NCBI GenBank assembly: GCA_038252255.1
Contig: JBBSAM010000001.1
Location: 333,413-397,412, forward strand
Source: Chersky-806 sp038252255
Lineage (GTDB): Bacteria > Actinomycetota > Acidimicrobiia > IMCC26256 > JAENVU01
Direction: 5' to 3'
Length of the DNA: 64,000 nucleotides
This document shows positions 16,917-24,998 of the stretch, piece after piece (positions within the stretch are counted from its first letter, which is position 1; each line of letters begins with the position of its first letter). The notes under the pieces were generated by a model. The model ran no database searches. It worked only from the letters and a program-made list of their open reading frames with translations, and had not been told where the DNA came from. Position numbers and translations under genes: made by a program.

Positions 16917-17678
16917 GTGAACCTGACTCTCAAGGTGTGGCGGCAAGCCGGTCCGGACACGACCGGGCACTTCGAGACCTACGAGATGCGCGACGTGAGC
17001 GCGGACATGTCGTTCCTCGAGCTGTTCGACGTGCTCAACGAGCAGCTCAACGCGGAGGGCAAGGAGCCGGTTGCCTTCGACCACGACTGCCGCGAGGGCA
17101 TCTGTGGCTCCTGCGCCATGATGATCGACGGGCGCGCGCACGGACCTCAGACCGGTACCGCGACCTGCCAGCTCCACCTGCGCAAGCTCGAGGACAACGC
17201 CACCATCACCGTCGAGCCGTGGCGGGCCGCCGGGTTCCCGATCATCAAGGACCTCGCCGTCGACCGCAGCGCGTTCGACCGCATCATCGAGTCCGGTGGC
17301 TACATCACCGCGCCGACGGGTTCCGCCCGGGATGCCAACGAGATCCTCGTACCGAAGGAGGCAGCCGACGCGGCGATGGACGCGGCCGCGTGCATCGGCT
17401 GTGGCGCCTGCGTGGCCGCGTGCCCGAACAACGCGGCCCAGCTCTTCACCGCGGCGAAGTACTCACACCTGAGCCTGCTCCCTCAGGGCCAGCCCGAGCG
17501 CTTTCCCCGGGTGGTCGCCATGGTCGAGGAGATGGAGCGCTGGTTCGGCTCCTGCACGAACCACGGCGAGTGCGAGAAGGCGTGCCCGAAGGAGATCTCG
17601 ATCGACTTCATCGCGCTGATGAACCGGGACTACGTGAAGGCCCAGTTCAAGAACAGCCGGCTCGTCGGCCAGTCGTAA
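16917..17678 (+). CDS. sdhB: Succinate dehydrogenase iron-sulfur subunit
   Basis: 253 residues that carry the three clusters of SdhB: a plant-ferredoxin [2Fe-2S] set (HDCREGICGSCAMMI with the fourth Cys in ATCQLHL), then CIGCGACVAACP for [4Fe-4S], and CTNHGECEKACP completing the [3Fe-4S]/[4Fe-4S] pair. It bridges electrons from the FAD of SdhA to the haems and quinone site of SdhC. The start is GTG 16917 after GGGAG; an open frame continues upstream inside sdhA but has no reason to be used. It is the last gene of the operon. The 54-base gap to the convergent light-chain-like gene is filled by a dispersed repeat. Confidence 0.95.
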   Translation: MNLTLKVWRQAGPDTTGHFETYEMRDVSADMSFLELFDVLNEQLNAEGKEPVAFDHDCREGICGSCAMMIDGRAHGPQTGTATCQLHLRKLEDNATITVEPWRAAGFPIIKDLAVDRSAFDRIIESGGYITAPTGSARDANEILVPKEAADAAMDAAACIGCGACVAACPNNAAQLFTAAKYSHLSLLPQGQPERFPRVVAMVEEMERWFGSCTNHGECEKACPKEISIDFIALMNRDYVKAQFKNSRLVGQS

Positions 17679-17683
17679 TTCTG

Positions 17684-17730
17684 GGTCGCTCCGGCCTCCA
17701 CACTTCGTGCCCGCTCCGGCCTGCGCTCCT
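17684..17730. repeat. Dispersed intergenic repeat, copy A
   Basis: This 47-base stretch between the stop codons of sdhB and the convergent light-chain-like gene matches 30696-30741 in about 40 of 47 positions (GGTCGCTCCG..CTCCACACTT.GTGCCCG.TCCG..CTGCGCTCCT). Copy A also contains GCTCCGGCCT twice. Both copies begin a few bases after a stop codon in a convergent gap, so the element may act as a terminator or be a small mobile repeat. Confidence 0.65.
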
Positions 17731-17732
17731 GG

Positions 17733-18653
17733 CTACAACTCGTTGAAGGGCACGATCTTGCCGCCCTTCCAGTAGGCGGCGCCGCGGGCGGGCGCCGCTC
17801 CGCCGAACGGGTGCAACGCGCCGTCGAGGTCCATCACGTAGCCGGACGGCCGGTTCCAGTTCGTGATCACCAGCCGGCGAGCGACGTCCTGGCCGGGCCA
17901 GAACGCGGCGCTGTTCGCCACCAGCGCATCGCCGAAGGGATGGATGCCACCCCACCGGTCGAGCGTGTACCCGCTCGCGGGGTCCTTCGGGTTGACCACC
18001 AGGTCGACCGCCATTCCGTGTTCCACGTCGTCTTCCTCCCGGGGTGGATCCTGGAGACAGGGCTTGTTGTGATTCGCGGTCGAGTTGTCGACCGCGAGCG
18101 TGGGCGCGCAGTTGCCGATCGCGAGCACCGCCGGATCGCACGAGACGACACGACAGGCGATGCGGCCGACCGTCGCCACCTGCTGGTTGCACTGGCCGTA
18201 GCGGAACTGCGTGCAGCCCGCCTTCCGGTTGTTGCAGTCACCGTTGCCGCAACCGCAGCCCCACGGCGAGTTCGAGCAGCTGTCCGGGCAGAACGCGCCA
18301 CCACCGCAACGGCAGGTCGCGTTGCAGTCGATGTAGTACCGGGGTCCGTTGCAGTAGCGGGAGCCGTCGGCCTTCCACCAGCCACCCGCGATCGTTCCCG
18401 GCGGGCAGACGTTCGCGCCCGTCATCGTGCAGCAGAACTCCGTGTATCCGTCGCAGCACAACGAGCCGCACGCGCAGTTCTGACCGCCACACGCGCACAA
18501 CGCCGAGTACGCGGACCCGGGTCGCAACGCGAACTCCTTCGGGACCACCGCGAGCGCGCTCCCCACCAGCGCGGTCTTCTGCAGGAAGTTGCGCCGCGAC
18601 GTGCTGCGCGACGCGAGGAACGTGGCGGCCTTCTCGGCCAGCTTCCGGCTCAC
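17733..18653 (-). CDS. Tat-exported methylamine-dehydrogenase-light-chain-like protein with HPFG repeats
   Basis: 306 residues. A twin-arginine signal (STSRRNFLQKTALVG, Arg20-Arg21) is followed by a very Cys-rich domain (about 51-175, some 24 Cys) that resembles the small TTQ-bearing subunit of methylamine dehydrogenase: CPPGTIAGGWWKADGSRYC aligns with the segment holding the first TTQ tryptophan. By hand alignment, the second TTQ tryptophan, which sits just before a Cys, is replaced by Gln154 (RYGQC), so canonical TTQ is doubtful; Trp131 is the only nearby alternative. Residues about 217-303 hold two copies of a GY-x-L/M-D-x-x-G-x-HPFG repeat found in actinobacterial secreted proteins. GTG 18653 overlaps the MauE-like stop by four bases. 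No heavy chain or MauG lies nearby. The activity is unknown. Confidence 0.8.
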   Translation of the reverse strand: MSRKLAEKAATFLASRSTSRRNFLQKTALVGSALAVVPKEFALRPGSAYSALCACGGQNCACGSLCCDGYTEFCCTMTGANVCPPGTIAGGWWKADGSRYCNGPRYYIDCNATCRCGGGAFCPDSCSNSPWGCGCGNGDCNNRKAGCTQFRYGQCNQQVATVGRIACRVVSCDPAVLAIGNCAPTLAVDNSTANHNKPCLQDPPREEDDVEHGMAVDLVVNPKDPASGYTLDRWGGIHPFGDALVANSAAFWPGQDVARRLVITNWNRPSGYVMDLDGALHPFGGAAPARGAAYWKGGKIVPFNEL

Positions 18654-19180
18654 GCCTGCGGCCTCGGAGCTTCCAGAGCGCGGAGCTGCGGAAGGATCGT
18701 GAGTGCCAGGTACGCGGCGTAGGTGGCGATGGTGACGAGCAGGAGAAACGGCAGGCCGAGGAGCTCCTGATCGGCCAGCACGGCACCGATCCCTCCGCCG
18801 GGCCCGAGCGCGACTGCGGTCGCCGCCACGATCGCCCCGACGTTCAGGACCACGTGCACGACGCTCGGCGGGGTATCGACCTTGCCGAAGCAACCACACG
18901 ACCCGATGGGGATGTGGCGAGACAACGCAACGAGCACGAACCCGGTGAACACCGCGTACGAGAGGGCGACGAACGCCGCCGGCACCGCCGCACCGGTGGC
19001 AATCGCGACCGCTCCGATCGCCGCCTCTCCCGCGCCACCGATGCGCACCGCGGTGGGTGGAACCGGCAATCCGGCCCGGCGCAGTGCCCCTGCCGTCGTC
19101 GCCGGGTCGAACGCCTTGAGCGCGCCGGCCACCGTCAGGAGCAACGCTGCAACAAGGAAGGGACCGGCCCACGCACCCAT
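18650..19180 (-). CDS. MauE/DoxX-like redox membrane protein
   Basis: 176 residues with four membrane helices and the motif IPIGSCGCFGKVD, whose Cys pair on a loop after helix 2-3 is the hallmark of the MauE family. MauE is required for maturation of the methylamine dehydrogenase light chain, probably in forming its disulfides; here it adjoins a light-chain-like gene and overlaps it by four bases (GTGA), so the same relation is likely. The N-terminal region (KAFDPATTAGALRRAGLPVPPTAVRIGGAGEAAIG) is like DoxX-type proteins. The start is ATG 19180, 10 bases after the stop of the preceding gene in the operon. Confidence 0.85.
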   Translation of the reverse strand: MGAWAGPFLVAALLLTVAGALKAFDPATTAGALRRAGLPVPPTAVRIGGAGEAAIGAVAIATGAAVPAAFVALSYAVFTGFVLVALSRHIPIGSCGCFGKVDTPPSVVHVVLNVGAIVAATAVALGPGGGIGAVLADQELLGLPFLLLVTIATYAAYLALTILPQLRALEAPRPQA

Positions 19181-19190
19181 CGTCGTCAGG

Positions 19191-19694
19191 CTATCCGGGG
19201 GTTCGCGGCGTGATCTGCACGGTCTCGAGCACCGCGTTGACGAGTGGGATCAAGCGCGCGCGGCGAGTCGTGCTGCCGAGCACGACATACAGGCAGAACG
19301 CCCGCCCGGATTGCCGGAAGAAGCTCTGATGACCGGTGTGACCCGCGATGCCGCGTCGCAACATCGCCGGGTCGAAGTCCGCCGCGGTGAGCGAACGAGG
19401 TAGTCCCCGCGCCGCGAACATCGGGGTTTCGACGGCTTCCGGTTCGTACTCGAACAACACCACCAGCACGTCGCGGTCGCCCATCAGCTCGACCGCACCG
19501 TTGCCGAAGTCGGCGCGCTCCTCGGGCAAGGCGAAGTTGGCGATGTGGACGACCGGCTGTGGGCGCGCGGTGAACACCACCGGACCGCCCGCGGTCCGGA
19601 GCGCCTCGGCGGAACCATCGCGACGGACGGTGATGCGCCCGTCCCAACCCGCGGGCAGTGTCACCCGCACCTGGTGCCCGTGAAGATCCGGCAC
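19191..19694 (-). CDS. Unknown protein in the MauD/MauE-like operon
   Basis: 167 residues, not recognised. It has no signal peptide or membrane helix and a beta-rich look (HQVRVTLPAGWDGRITVRRDG, PVVHIANFALPEERADFGNGAVELMG, DVLVVLFEYE). The end FFRQSGRAFCLYVVLGSTT...RLIPLVNAVLETVQI is the best-conserved-looking part and resembles tails of actinobacterial hypothetical proteins. Its GTG start overlaps the MauD-like stop by one base (TAGTG), and MauE-like follows after 10 bases, so it is fixed in the operon and may be part of the same maturation or export system. Confidence 0.7.
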   Translation of the reverse strand: MPDLHGHQVRVTLPAGWDGRITVRRDGSAEALRTAGGPVVFTARPQPVVHIANFALPEERADFGNGAVELMGDRDVLVVLFEYEPEAVETPMFAARGLPRSLTAADFDPAMLRRGIAGHTGHQSFFRQSGRAFCLYVVLGSTTRRARLIPLVNAVLETVQITPRTPG

Positions 19695-20491
19695 TAGCGC
19701 TCGGGGTGCTCGGGGTGGTCGGGGTGGTCCGGGTCGGCGTACAGGCTCGGGTGGCCGGGATGGATCCCGGCCGACATCAGGATCTCGTCGGCCCTCGCTT
19801 CGCGCGCCCGGTCATCGAGCCGGCGGCGCTCGGCCCGCCGGGCGCGTCGATCCGCGCCCGCGCGGCCGGCCTCGAGCGCGCCGTCATCACCCGCCTCCGT
19901 CATCAGCCGCACGACCTGGTCCCATTCCGGGGCGGTGCCCTGGCCGACGATCCCCCCGCTCTCCCCGTCGACGAAGACGAAGTAGGGCGAGCCGGGCACC
20001 TCGTAGGCGTCCCAGGCTTCGGACGACATCACGACGGTGACCGCGGCGGGAGCCAGGCTCGCAATTGCCGCCTCACTCTCCGCTTCCGGTCCCATCGTCA
20101 CGATCACGAGGCGGGCGCCGCCGGGCAGATCGAGACCCGGCGCGCCAAACGTGTCCCAGTAGTGGCGGCACGTGATGCAGCCGCTCGACAGGAACGCCAG
20201 CAGCGTGGGTTGCGGCGCGGCGCTGACGCCGATCACGACCGCATCGCCACCGGGACTCGTACCCACGACGTCGACGGCCGGTGGCTGATCGGCCCGCGTC
20301 GCCGCGGTGGCCCGGGCCAGGGTGGGGGCACGCACCGGACTGGTGGCTCCCCCGGTTTCGGCCAGAGGGTCACGGCCTACCCCGAGGTCGTGCAGCGTGC
20401 GCAGGATCTCGGCGTGGCTGCGCAGCAACCCGGCGACCAGGAGCGCCAGGAGTGCGAGGACGACTGCCTCGATCACCACCAGGACCAACAT
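19694..20491 (-). CDS. MauD-like membrane-anchored thioredoxin-fold protein
   Basis: 265 residues: an N-terminal membrane helix (LVVIEAVVLALLALLVAGLL), a linker, then a thioredoxin-like domain with the redox pair Cys105-x-x-Cys108 (AFLSSGCITCRHYWDTF) and the cis-Pro region VPGSPYFVFVDGE. This order is that of MauD, the thiol-disulfide protein needed for folding of the methylamine dehydrogenase light chain. It is followed in the operon by the unknown gene, MauE-like and the light-chain-like gene. The C-terminus is unusual: a charged Arg/Glu/Ala helix and then a His-Pro-rich tail (HPGHPS, DHPDHPEHPER) that could bind metal. Its ATG is 11 bases after the stop of the cystathionine lyase gene. Confidence 0.82.
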   Translation of the reverse strand: MLVLVVIEAVVLALLALLVAGLLRSHAEILRTLHDLGVGRDPLAETGGATSPVRAPTLARATAATRADQPPAVDVVGTSPGGDAVVIGVSAAPQPTLLAFLSSGCITCRHYWDTFGAPGLDLPGGARLVIVTMGPEAESEAAIASLAPAAVTVVMSSEAWDAYEVPGSPYFVFVDGESGGIVGQGTAPEWDQVVRLMTEAGDDGALEAGRAGADRRARRAERRRLDDRAREARADEILMSAGIHPGHPSLYADPDHPDHPEHPER

Positions 20492-20502
20492 CTCGTCCGA
20501 GA

Positions 20503-21663
20503 CTACAAGCCGTCCATGGCCTGGCTGAGGTCAGCGAGCAGGTCGTCGAGCGTCTCGATGCCGACCGACAGCCGCACGAGCGCCGGGTCGACGGCGAGTG
20601 GTGATCCGTCCGCCGATGCGTGCGTCATCCGGGCCGGATGCTCGATCAGCGACTCCACCGCCCCGAGCGACTCGGCCAGCGTGAAGATCCGGGTCCGCGC
20701 GACGAGCGAGAGCGCGGCGGTCTCGCCGCCGGCGGCGAGGAAGCTCACCATCCCGCCGAAGCCGCGCATCTGCTTCGCGGCGACCTCGTGGCCGGGATGG
20801 GTCGACAAGCCGGGATACAGCACCCGCGCGACCGCAGGATGACCGTCGAGCATCTCCGCGACCGCGAGCGCGTTCGCGCAATGACGGTCCATCCGCACCC
20901 CGAGCGTCTTGATGCCCCGCAGCACGAGGTAGCAGTCAAAGGGGCCGGGGACGCCACCGGCCGCGTTCTGGAGGAACGCGATCCGGTCGCCGATCTCGTC
21001 ATCGGCAACCGCGACGAACCCACCGACGACATCCGAGTGACCGCCGAGATACTTCGTCGTGGAGTGCACGACGACATCGGCTCCGAGCTCGAGCGGTCGC
21101 TGGAGGTACGGCGTCGCGAAGGTGTTGTCGACGACGACGACCGCGCCATGCTCGTGCGCGAACGCCGCGACCGAGGCGATGTCGACGACGTTGAGCGCCG
21201 GGTTCGTCGGCGTCTCGACCCAGACGACGCGTGTCATGTCCGTCCAGGCCGCGCGCAACGCGTCGATCGACCCGAGTGCGGCCGAGGTCCACGTGACGCC
21301 GGCAGGCGCGAAGACCTTCGACACGAGCCGGAACGTTCCTCCGTACGCATCGTCGGGGATCACGACGTGGTCGCCCGGGCCCACCAGCGTCCGCAGCACG
21401 GCATCCTCGGCCGCCATCCCACTCGCGAACGCGAGGCCGCGCGCCGCGCCTTCGAGCGACGCGAGGCAGGTCTCCAGCACCCTGCGGGTGGGGTTGCCGG
21501 TCCGCCCGTACTCGAACCCCGCGTGCTTGCCCACGGCGTCCTGCGCGAACGTCGTGGCCAGGTGGATCGGGACGACGACCGCACCGGTGGCCGCGTCCGA
21601 TTCCTGGCCGGCGTGGATGGCGCGCGTCTCGAAGCCGGAGCTGCCGGGGTCGGAGCCGCTCAA
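20503..21663 (-). CDS. Cystathionine gamma-lyase or gamma-synthase (Cys/Met PLP enzyme)
   Basis: 386 residues of the Cys/Met-metabolism PLP family. The family elements are present: FEYGRTGNPTRRVLE (phosphate-binding Tyr/Arg), SGMAAEDAVL, VDNTFATPYLQRPLELGADVVVHSTTKYLGGHSD with Schiff-base Lys204, and RLSVGIE near the end. With cystathionine beta-synthase directly upstream in the same operon, reverse transsulfuration (cystathionine to cysteine, 2-oxobutyrate and ammonia) is the more likely role, but gamma-synthase activity cannot be excluded by sequence. Translation is predicted from TTG 21663, overlapping the cbs stop as TTGA; no ATG or GTG exists before the conserved start FETRAIHAG. The MauD-like gene follows after 11 bases. 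Confidence 0.9.
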   Translation of the reverse strand: MSGSDPGSSGFETRAIHAGQESDAATGAVVVPIHLATTFAQDAVGKHAGFEYGRTGNPTRRVLETCLASLEGAARGLAFASGMAAEDAVLRTLVGPGDHVVIPDDAYGGTFRLVSKVFAPAGVTWTSAALGSIDALRAAWTDMTRVVWVETPTNPALNVVDIASVAAFAHEHGAVVVVDNTFATPYLQRPLELGADVVVHSTTKYLGGHSDVVGGFVAVADDEIGDRIAFLQNAAGGVPGPFDCYLVLRGIKTLGVRMDRHCANALAVAEMLDGHPAVARVLYPGLSTHPGHEVAAKQMRGFGGMVSFLAAGGETAALSLVARTRIFTLAESLGAVESLIEHPARMTHASADGSPLAVDPALVRLSVGIETLDDLLADLSQAMDGL

Positions 21664-23057
21664 CCGGGCGCCTTCGAGGCCAGGAACGTGAGCAGGTCCG
21701 AGCGGCTGAGCACGCCGACCGGATGACCGCCGTCCAGGACGAGCACCGCCGACGCGGAGTCGAGGCGCTCCACGATGTCCGGCACCGGTTCGCCGATCCC
21801 GATCATCGGCATCGCGGGGCTCATGATCTCGGCGACGGGCCGCTCGAGCACCGACGGGTCGCGGTACCCGAGATCCATGAGCGACAGCTCGTCGAGCGTG
21901 CCGCTCACCTCCTTCGCCGCGAGGGGCGGCTCCTTGCTGACGCTCACCACCACCTGCGAGACGCCGAGCTCACGCATCAGGCCCCAGGCGTGGCGCGCGG
22001 TCTCGTCCGGCGTCACGAGCACCAGGTCGGGGATCGAGCCGTCCTTGCTCGCGAGCACGTCGCCGGCGCACGGGCCGTCGCAACGGATGAACCCGAAGTC
22101 CATCATCCAGTCGTCGTTGAAGATCTTCGACAGGTAGCCACGCCCGGAGTCCGGGAGGAGCACGACCACGACCGACTCGGGACCGAGCTCCCGGCCGACG
22201 ACGAGCGCCGCGTGCACGGCCATGCCACACGACCCGCCGACGAGCAGACCTTCCTCCCGGGTCACGCGGCGCGTCATGTGGAACGACTCCGTGTCCGTCA
22301 CCATGATCACGCGGTCGACCAGATCCGGGTCGTAGGTCGTCGGCCAGAAGTCCTCCCCGACCCCCTCGACGAGGTACGGGCGACCGGTGCCGCCGGAGTA
22401 CACGGAACCCTCGGGATCGGCGCCGATGATCTGCACGTCGGGGTTCATCTTCTTCAGGTACCGCGCCACCCCGGTGATCGTGCCGCCCGTCCCGATCCCG
22501 GCCACGAAGTGCGTGATCCGGCCCGCGGTCTGGCGCCAGATCTCGGGCCCCGTGGAGCGTTCGTGCTCCTCCGGGTTGTGCTGGTTCGAGTACTGGTCGG
22601 GCCGGAACGCGTTGGGCGTCTCCCGCGTGAGCCGGTCCGCGACGGAGTAGTACGAGTCCGGGTGCTCCGGGGGCACGGCGGTCGGGCACACCACGACCTC
22701 GGCGCCGTACGCCCGCAGCAGCGCGACCTTCTCCGTGCTCATCTTGTCGGACATCACGAAGATGCAGCCGTAACCGCGCTGCGCCGCGACGATCGCCAGA
22801 CCGACCCCGGTGTTGCCAGACGTGGGCTCGACGATCGTTCCGCCGGGCTTCAGCAGACCGTCGCGCTCGGCCGCGTCGATCATCGCGATCGCGGGGCGGT
22901 CCTTCACGCTCCCGCCCGGATTGAGCATCTCGACCTTCGCGATGAGATCGCAGGTGAGGCCCTCGCCGATCCGGCGCAGTCGCACCATCGGCGTGTTGCC
23001 GACCAGATCGAGCAACGAGTCGGCAACCTCCATCGACGGCCGATCGTCTCGGGGCAT
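21660..23057 (-). CDS. cbs: Cystathionine beta-synthase with CBS-domain tail
   Basis: 465 residues. The PLP core (about 10-325) has Lys52 in NPGGSVKDRPAIAMI, the substrate loop PTSGNTGVGLA, and the glycine loop VAGIGTGGTITGVARYLK. The C-terminal part (about 335-460) is a pair of CBS motifs (VLVTPDETARHAWGLMRELGVSQVVV; VAEIMSPAMPMIGIGEPVPDIVERL...GVLSRSDLLTFL), the layout of animal and actinobacterial CBS, where the tail regulates activity. It condenses serine and homocysteine to cystathionine. ATG 23057 is used; ATG 23033 is a possible later start. It is divergent from the SRPBCC gene by 37 bases and heads the six-gene minus-strand run that ends with the light-chain-like gene. Confidence 0.93.
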   Translation of the reverse strand: MPRDDRPSMEVADSLLDLVGNTPMVRLRRIGEGLTCDLIAKVEMLNPGGSVKDRPAIAMIDAAERDGLLKPGGTIVEPTSGNTGVGLAIVAAQRGYGCIFVMSDKMSTEKVALLRAYGAEVVVCPTAVPPEHPDSYYSVADRLTRETPNAFRPDQYSNQHNPEEHERSTGPEIWRQTAGRITHFVAGIGTGGTITGVARYLKKMNPDVQIIGADPEGSVYSGGTGRPYLVEGVGEDFWPTTYDPDLVDRVIMVTDTESFHMTRRVTREEGLLVGGSCGMAVHAALVVGRELGPESVVVVLLPDSGRGYLSKIFNDDWMMDFGFIRCDGPCAGDVLASKDGSIPDLVLVTPDETARHAWGLMRELGVSQVVVSVSKEPPLAAKEVSGTLDELSLMDLGYRDPSVLERPVAEIMSPAMPMIGIGEPVPDIVERLDSASAVLVLDGGHPVGVLSRSDLLTFLASKAPG

Positions 23058-23094
23058 GCCGCGACGCTATCCCGCAGACCTAGGCTCCTGAACC

Positions 23095-23640
23095 GTGCAG
23101 AGGCATGACTACTCGTTGGATCTGAACGCCCCGCCTGACGAGGTGTGGGAGCTGTTCTGGTACCGCGGACCCGACCGGCCGCAGGGCAAGATCGGGCGCA
23201 TCGACATCCTCCATCCGGGGGACGAGATCGGTGAAGGCCTGATTCGTCACTGCACCTTCCCGGTCCCGAAGCTCCTGCTGTCCGGCGGTGTGGGGAAGTC
23301 GTGGGAGTGGCTCACCGAGGTCCAGCCGTGCGTGTCGTGGCGCTACGACGCGATCGGCAAGCCGCTCTGGTCGCGCGCGGTCGGGCACACCCGGCTCGAG
23401 GATCTCGGCGACGGCCGGACTCGCGTGCACTTCTCGGAGACCTACGAGTGCTTCAACCCGTGGATGCGGCGGCTCGGGCTCGAGCGCTACGTGCATCGGC
23501 GGATCTCGAAGGACAACGACACCATCCTCGCCGCGCTCGAAGGCGGGTTGCGCTGGCACCGGAAGCGCCGCGCCCGTGAGGCCGCGGGGCAAGAAGCGGC
23601 GAGTGGAGCCGCTCAGCGCGAGTCGCGCGCCGACGCGTAA
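23095..23640 (+). CDS. SRPBCC (START/polyketide-cyclase fold) protein
   Basis: 181 residues of the SRPBCC ligand-binding fold: a first strand HDYSLDLNAPPDEVWELFWY, a central HPGDEIGEGLIRHCTFPVP and a closing helix NDTILAALEGGLRWHRKRRAR. Such proteins have a deep hydrophobic cavity and act as lipid or polyketide carriers or cyclases; no specific ligand can be named. It ends with a basic, Ala/Glu-rich tail. The start is GTG 23095. Its last 28 bases overlap the 3' end of xylB on the other strand, a convergent overlap. Confidence 0.8.
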   Translation: MQRHDYSLDLNAPPDEVWELFWYRGPDRPQGKIGRIDILHPGDEIGEGLIRHCTFPVPKLLLSGGVGKSWEWLTEVQPCVSWRYDAIGKPLWSRAVGHTRLEDLGDGRTRVHFSETYECFNPWMRRLGLERYVHRRISKDNDTILAALEGGLRWHRKRRAREAAGQEAASGAAQRESRADA

Positions 23641-24998
23641 GCGGCCCGAACACCGCTCGCCGCGTCAGGGCCCAGGACGGGGTCGACCGTCGTACCCATC
23701 CCGAGCGCCCACGCGTCCTGAACGTCGGCGATCGGGGCGCCCGAGACCCGTGCGGCGGCTTGCACGCACGCGCCGAGTGCCACGGGCTCGTCCTCCGCGG
23801 TGACGACGACCGGCCGCTGCGCGAGATCGGCGAGGATCTGACGGTACGCGGCACTGCGGGCGCCGCCACCGACGAGGAACAGGCGGCCGCCGTCCTTCGC
23901 GGCACCGGCTGCCCGCAGCGCGTCGAGACCGTCGAGCAACCCGCAAACGACGCCCTCGAAGGCGCTCCGGGCGAGCTGCTCGCGGCCGACGTCCGAGCGG
24001 ATACCGGAGATGGTCCCGGTCGCGTTCGGTCGATTCGGCGTGCGCTCCCCGTCCAGGTACGGCACGAACACGATGCCGCCGGAGCCGGACGGGACGGAGA
24101 GCGCCATCCGGTCGAGCTCGGGCAGGCCGACGCCGAGCAGGTGCGCGGTCGCATCGGTGACCTTGGTCGCGTTCAGCGTGCAGACGAGGGGCAGGTAGCG
24201 GCCGGTGGCATCCGCGAATCCGCACACCGCTCCGGTCGGATCCGCCGTCGGTGTGTCGCTGACCGCGAATACGGTGCCGGAGGTGCCGAGTGAGATCGCG
24301 ACGTCGCCGGGGCGCAACCCGAGTCCCAGTGCAGCCGCCATGTTGTCGCCGGTCCCCGTCGCGGCTTCCGGGCCGAGCACGGGCGGCAGCACCCCGGCCC
24401 AGTCGAGGTCACCGTCGACGACTTCGAGCAGGTCCAGCCGGTACTCGCCGGTGGCGGCGGACCAGTACCCGGTGCCGGACGCGTCGCCGCGGTCCGTTCC
24501 GAGCTCTCCCGTGAGCTTCCACGCGAGCCAGTCGTGCGGGAGCAGCACCCGAGCGATGCGCGCGAAGGCGTCGGGTTCCCGGCGGTGCAGCCACGAGAGC
24601 TTCGTGATCGTGAACGCCGCAACCGGGACGGATCCACAGGCGGCGGCCCACCCGCTCGCGCCGTCAGGCAGCTGATCGAGCAGCCATCCCGCATCCGGCG
24701 CGGACTCGGTGTCGTTCCAGAGCTTCGCCGGCCGGATCACCTCGTCCGCGGCGTCGAGCACCACCAGGCCGTGTTGCTGCGCGGCCACCGAGATCGCCCC
24801 GATGTCCAGCTCCCCGCCGACCTCGGCTCGTGCCGCGCCGAGCGCCGAGTACCAGCTCCAGGGGTCCTGCTCGGAGCACGGTGGGTACGTGGCCGGATGC
24901 GGAGCCCAACCAGTGCCGACGAGGCGACCGGACTCCGCCTCACGCACCTCGACCTTCGTCGACTGGGTCGACGAGTCGATGCCGCAGACGCGTGCCAT
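23613..24998 (-). CDS. xylB: Xylulokinase (FGGY carbohydrate kinase)
   Basis: 461 residues of the FGGY kinase family. The first phosphate loop (VCGIDSSTQSTKVEV), the catalytic region (AQQHGLVVLD, LWNDTES), the FGGY signature region (GIVFVPYLDGERTPNRPN) and the adenosine loop (GGRLFLVGGGARSAAYRQILADL) are intact. It phosphorylates D-xylulose to xylulose 5-phosphate for the pentose phosphate pathway. Its ATG begins immediately after the xylA stop (TAG-ATG), so the two genes form the usual xylose-use operon. Substrate choice is supported by this linkage. No sugar transporter or XylR-like regulator is next to them. Confidence 0.93.
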   Translation of the reverse strand: MARVCGIDSSTQSTKVEVREAESGRLVGTGWAPHPATYPPCSEQDPWSWYSALGAARAEVGGELDIGAISVAAQQHGLVVLDAADEVIRPAKLWNDTESAPDAGWLLDQLPDGASGWAAACGSVPVAAFTITKLSWLHRREPDAFARIARVLLPHDWLAWKLTGELGTDRGDASGTGYWSAATGEYRLDLLEVVDGDLDWAGVLPPVLGPEAATGTGDNMAAALGLGLRPGDVAISLGTSGTVFAVSDTPTADPTGAVCGFADATGRYLPLVCTLNATKVTDATAHLLGVGLPELDRMALSVPSGSGGIVFVPYLDGERTPNRPNATGTISGIRSDVGREQLARSAFEGVVCGLLDGLDALRAAGAAKDGGRLFLVGGGARSAAYRQILADLAQRPVVVTAEDEPVALGACVQAAARVSGAPIADVQDAWALGMGTTVDPVLGPDAASGVRAAYASARDSR

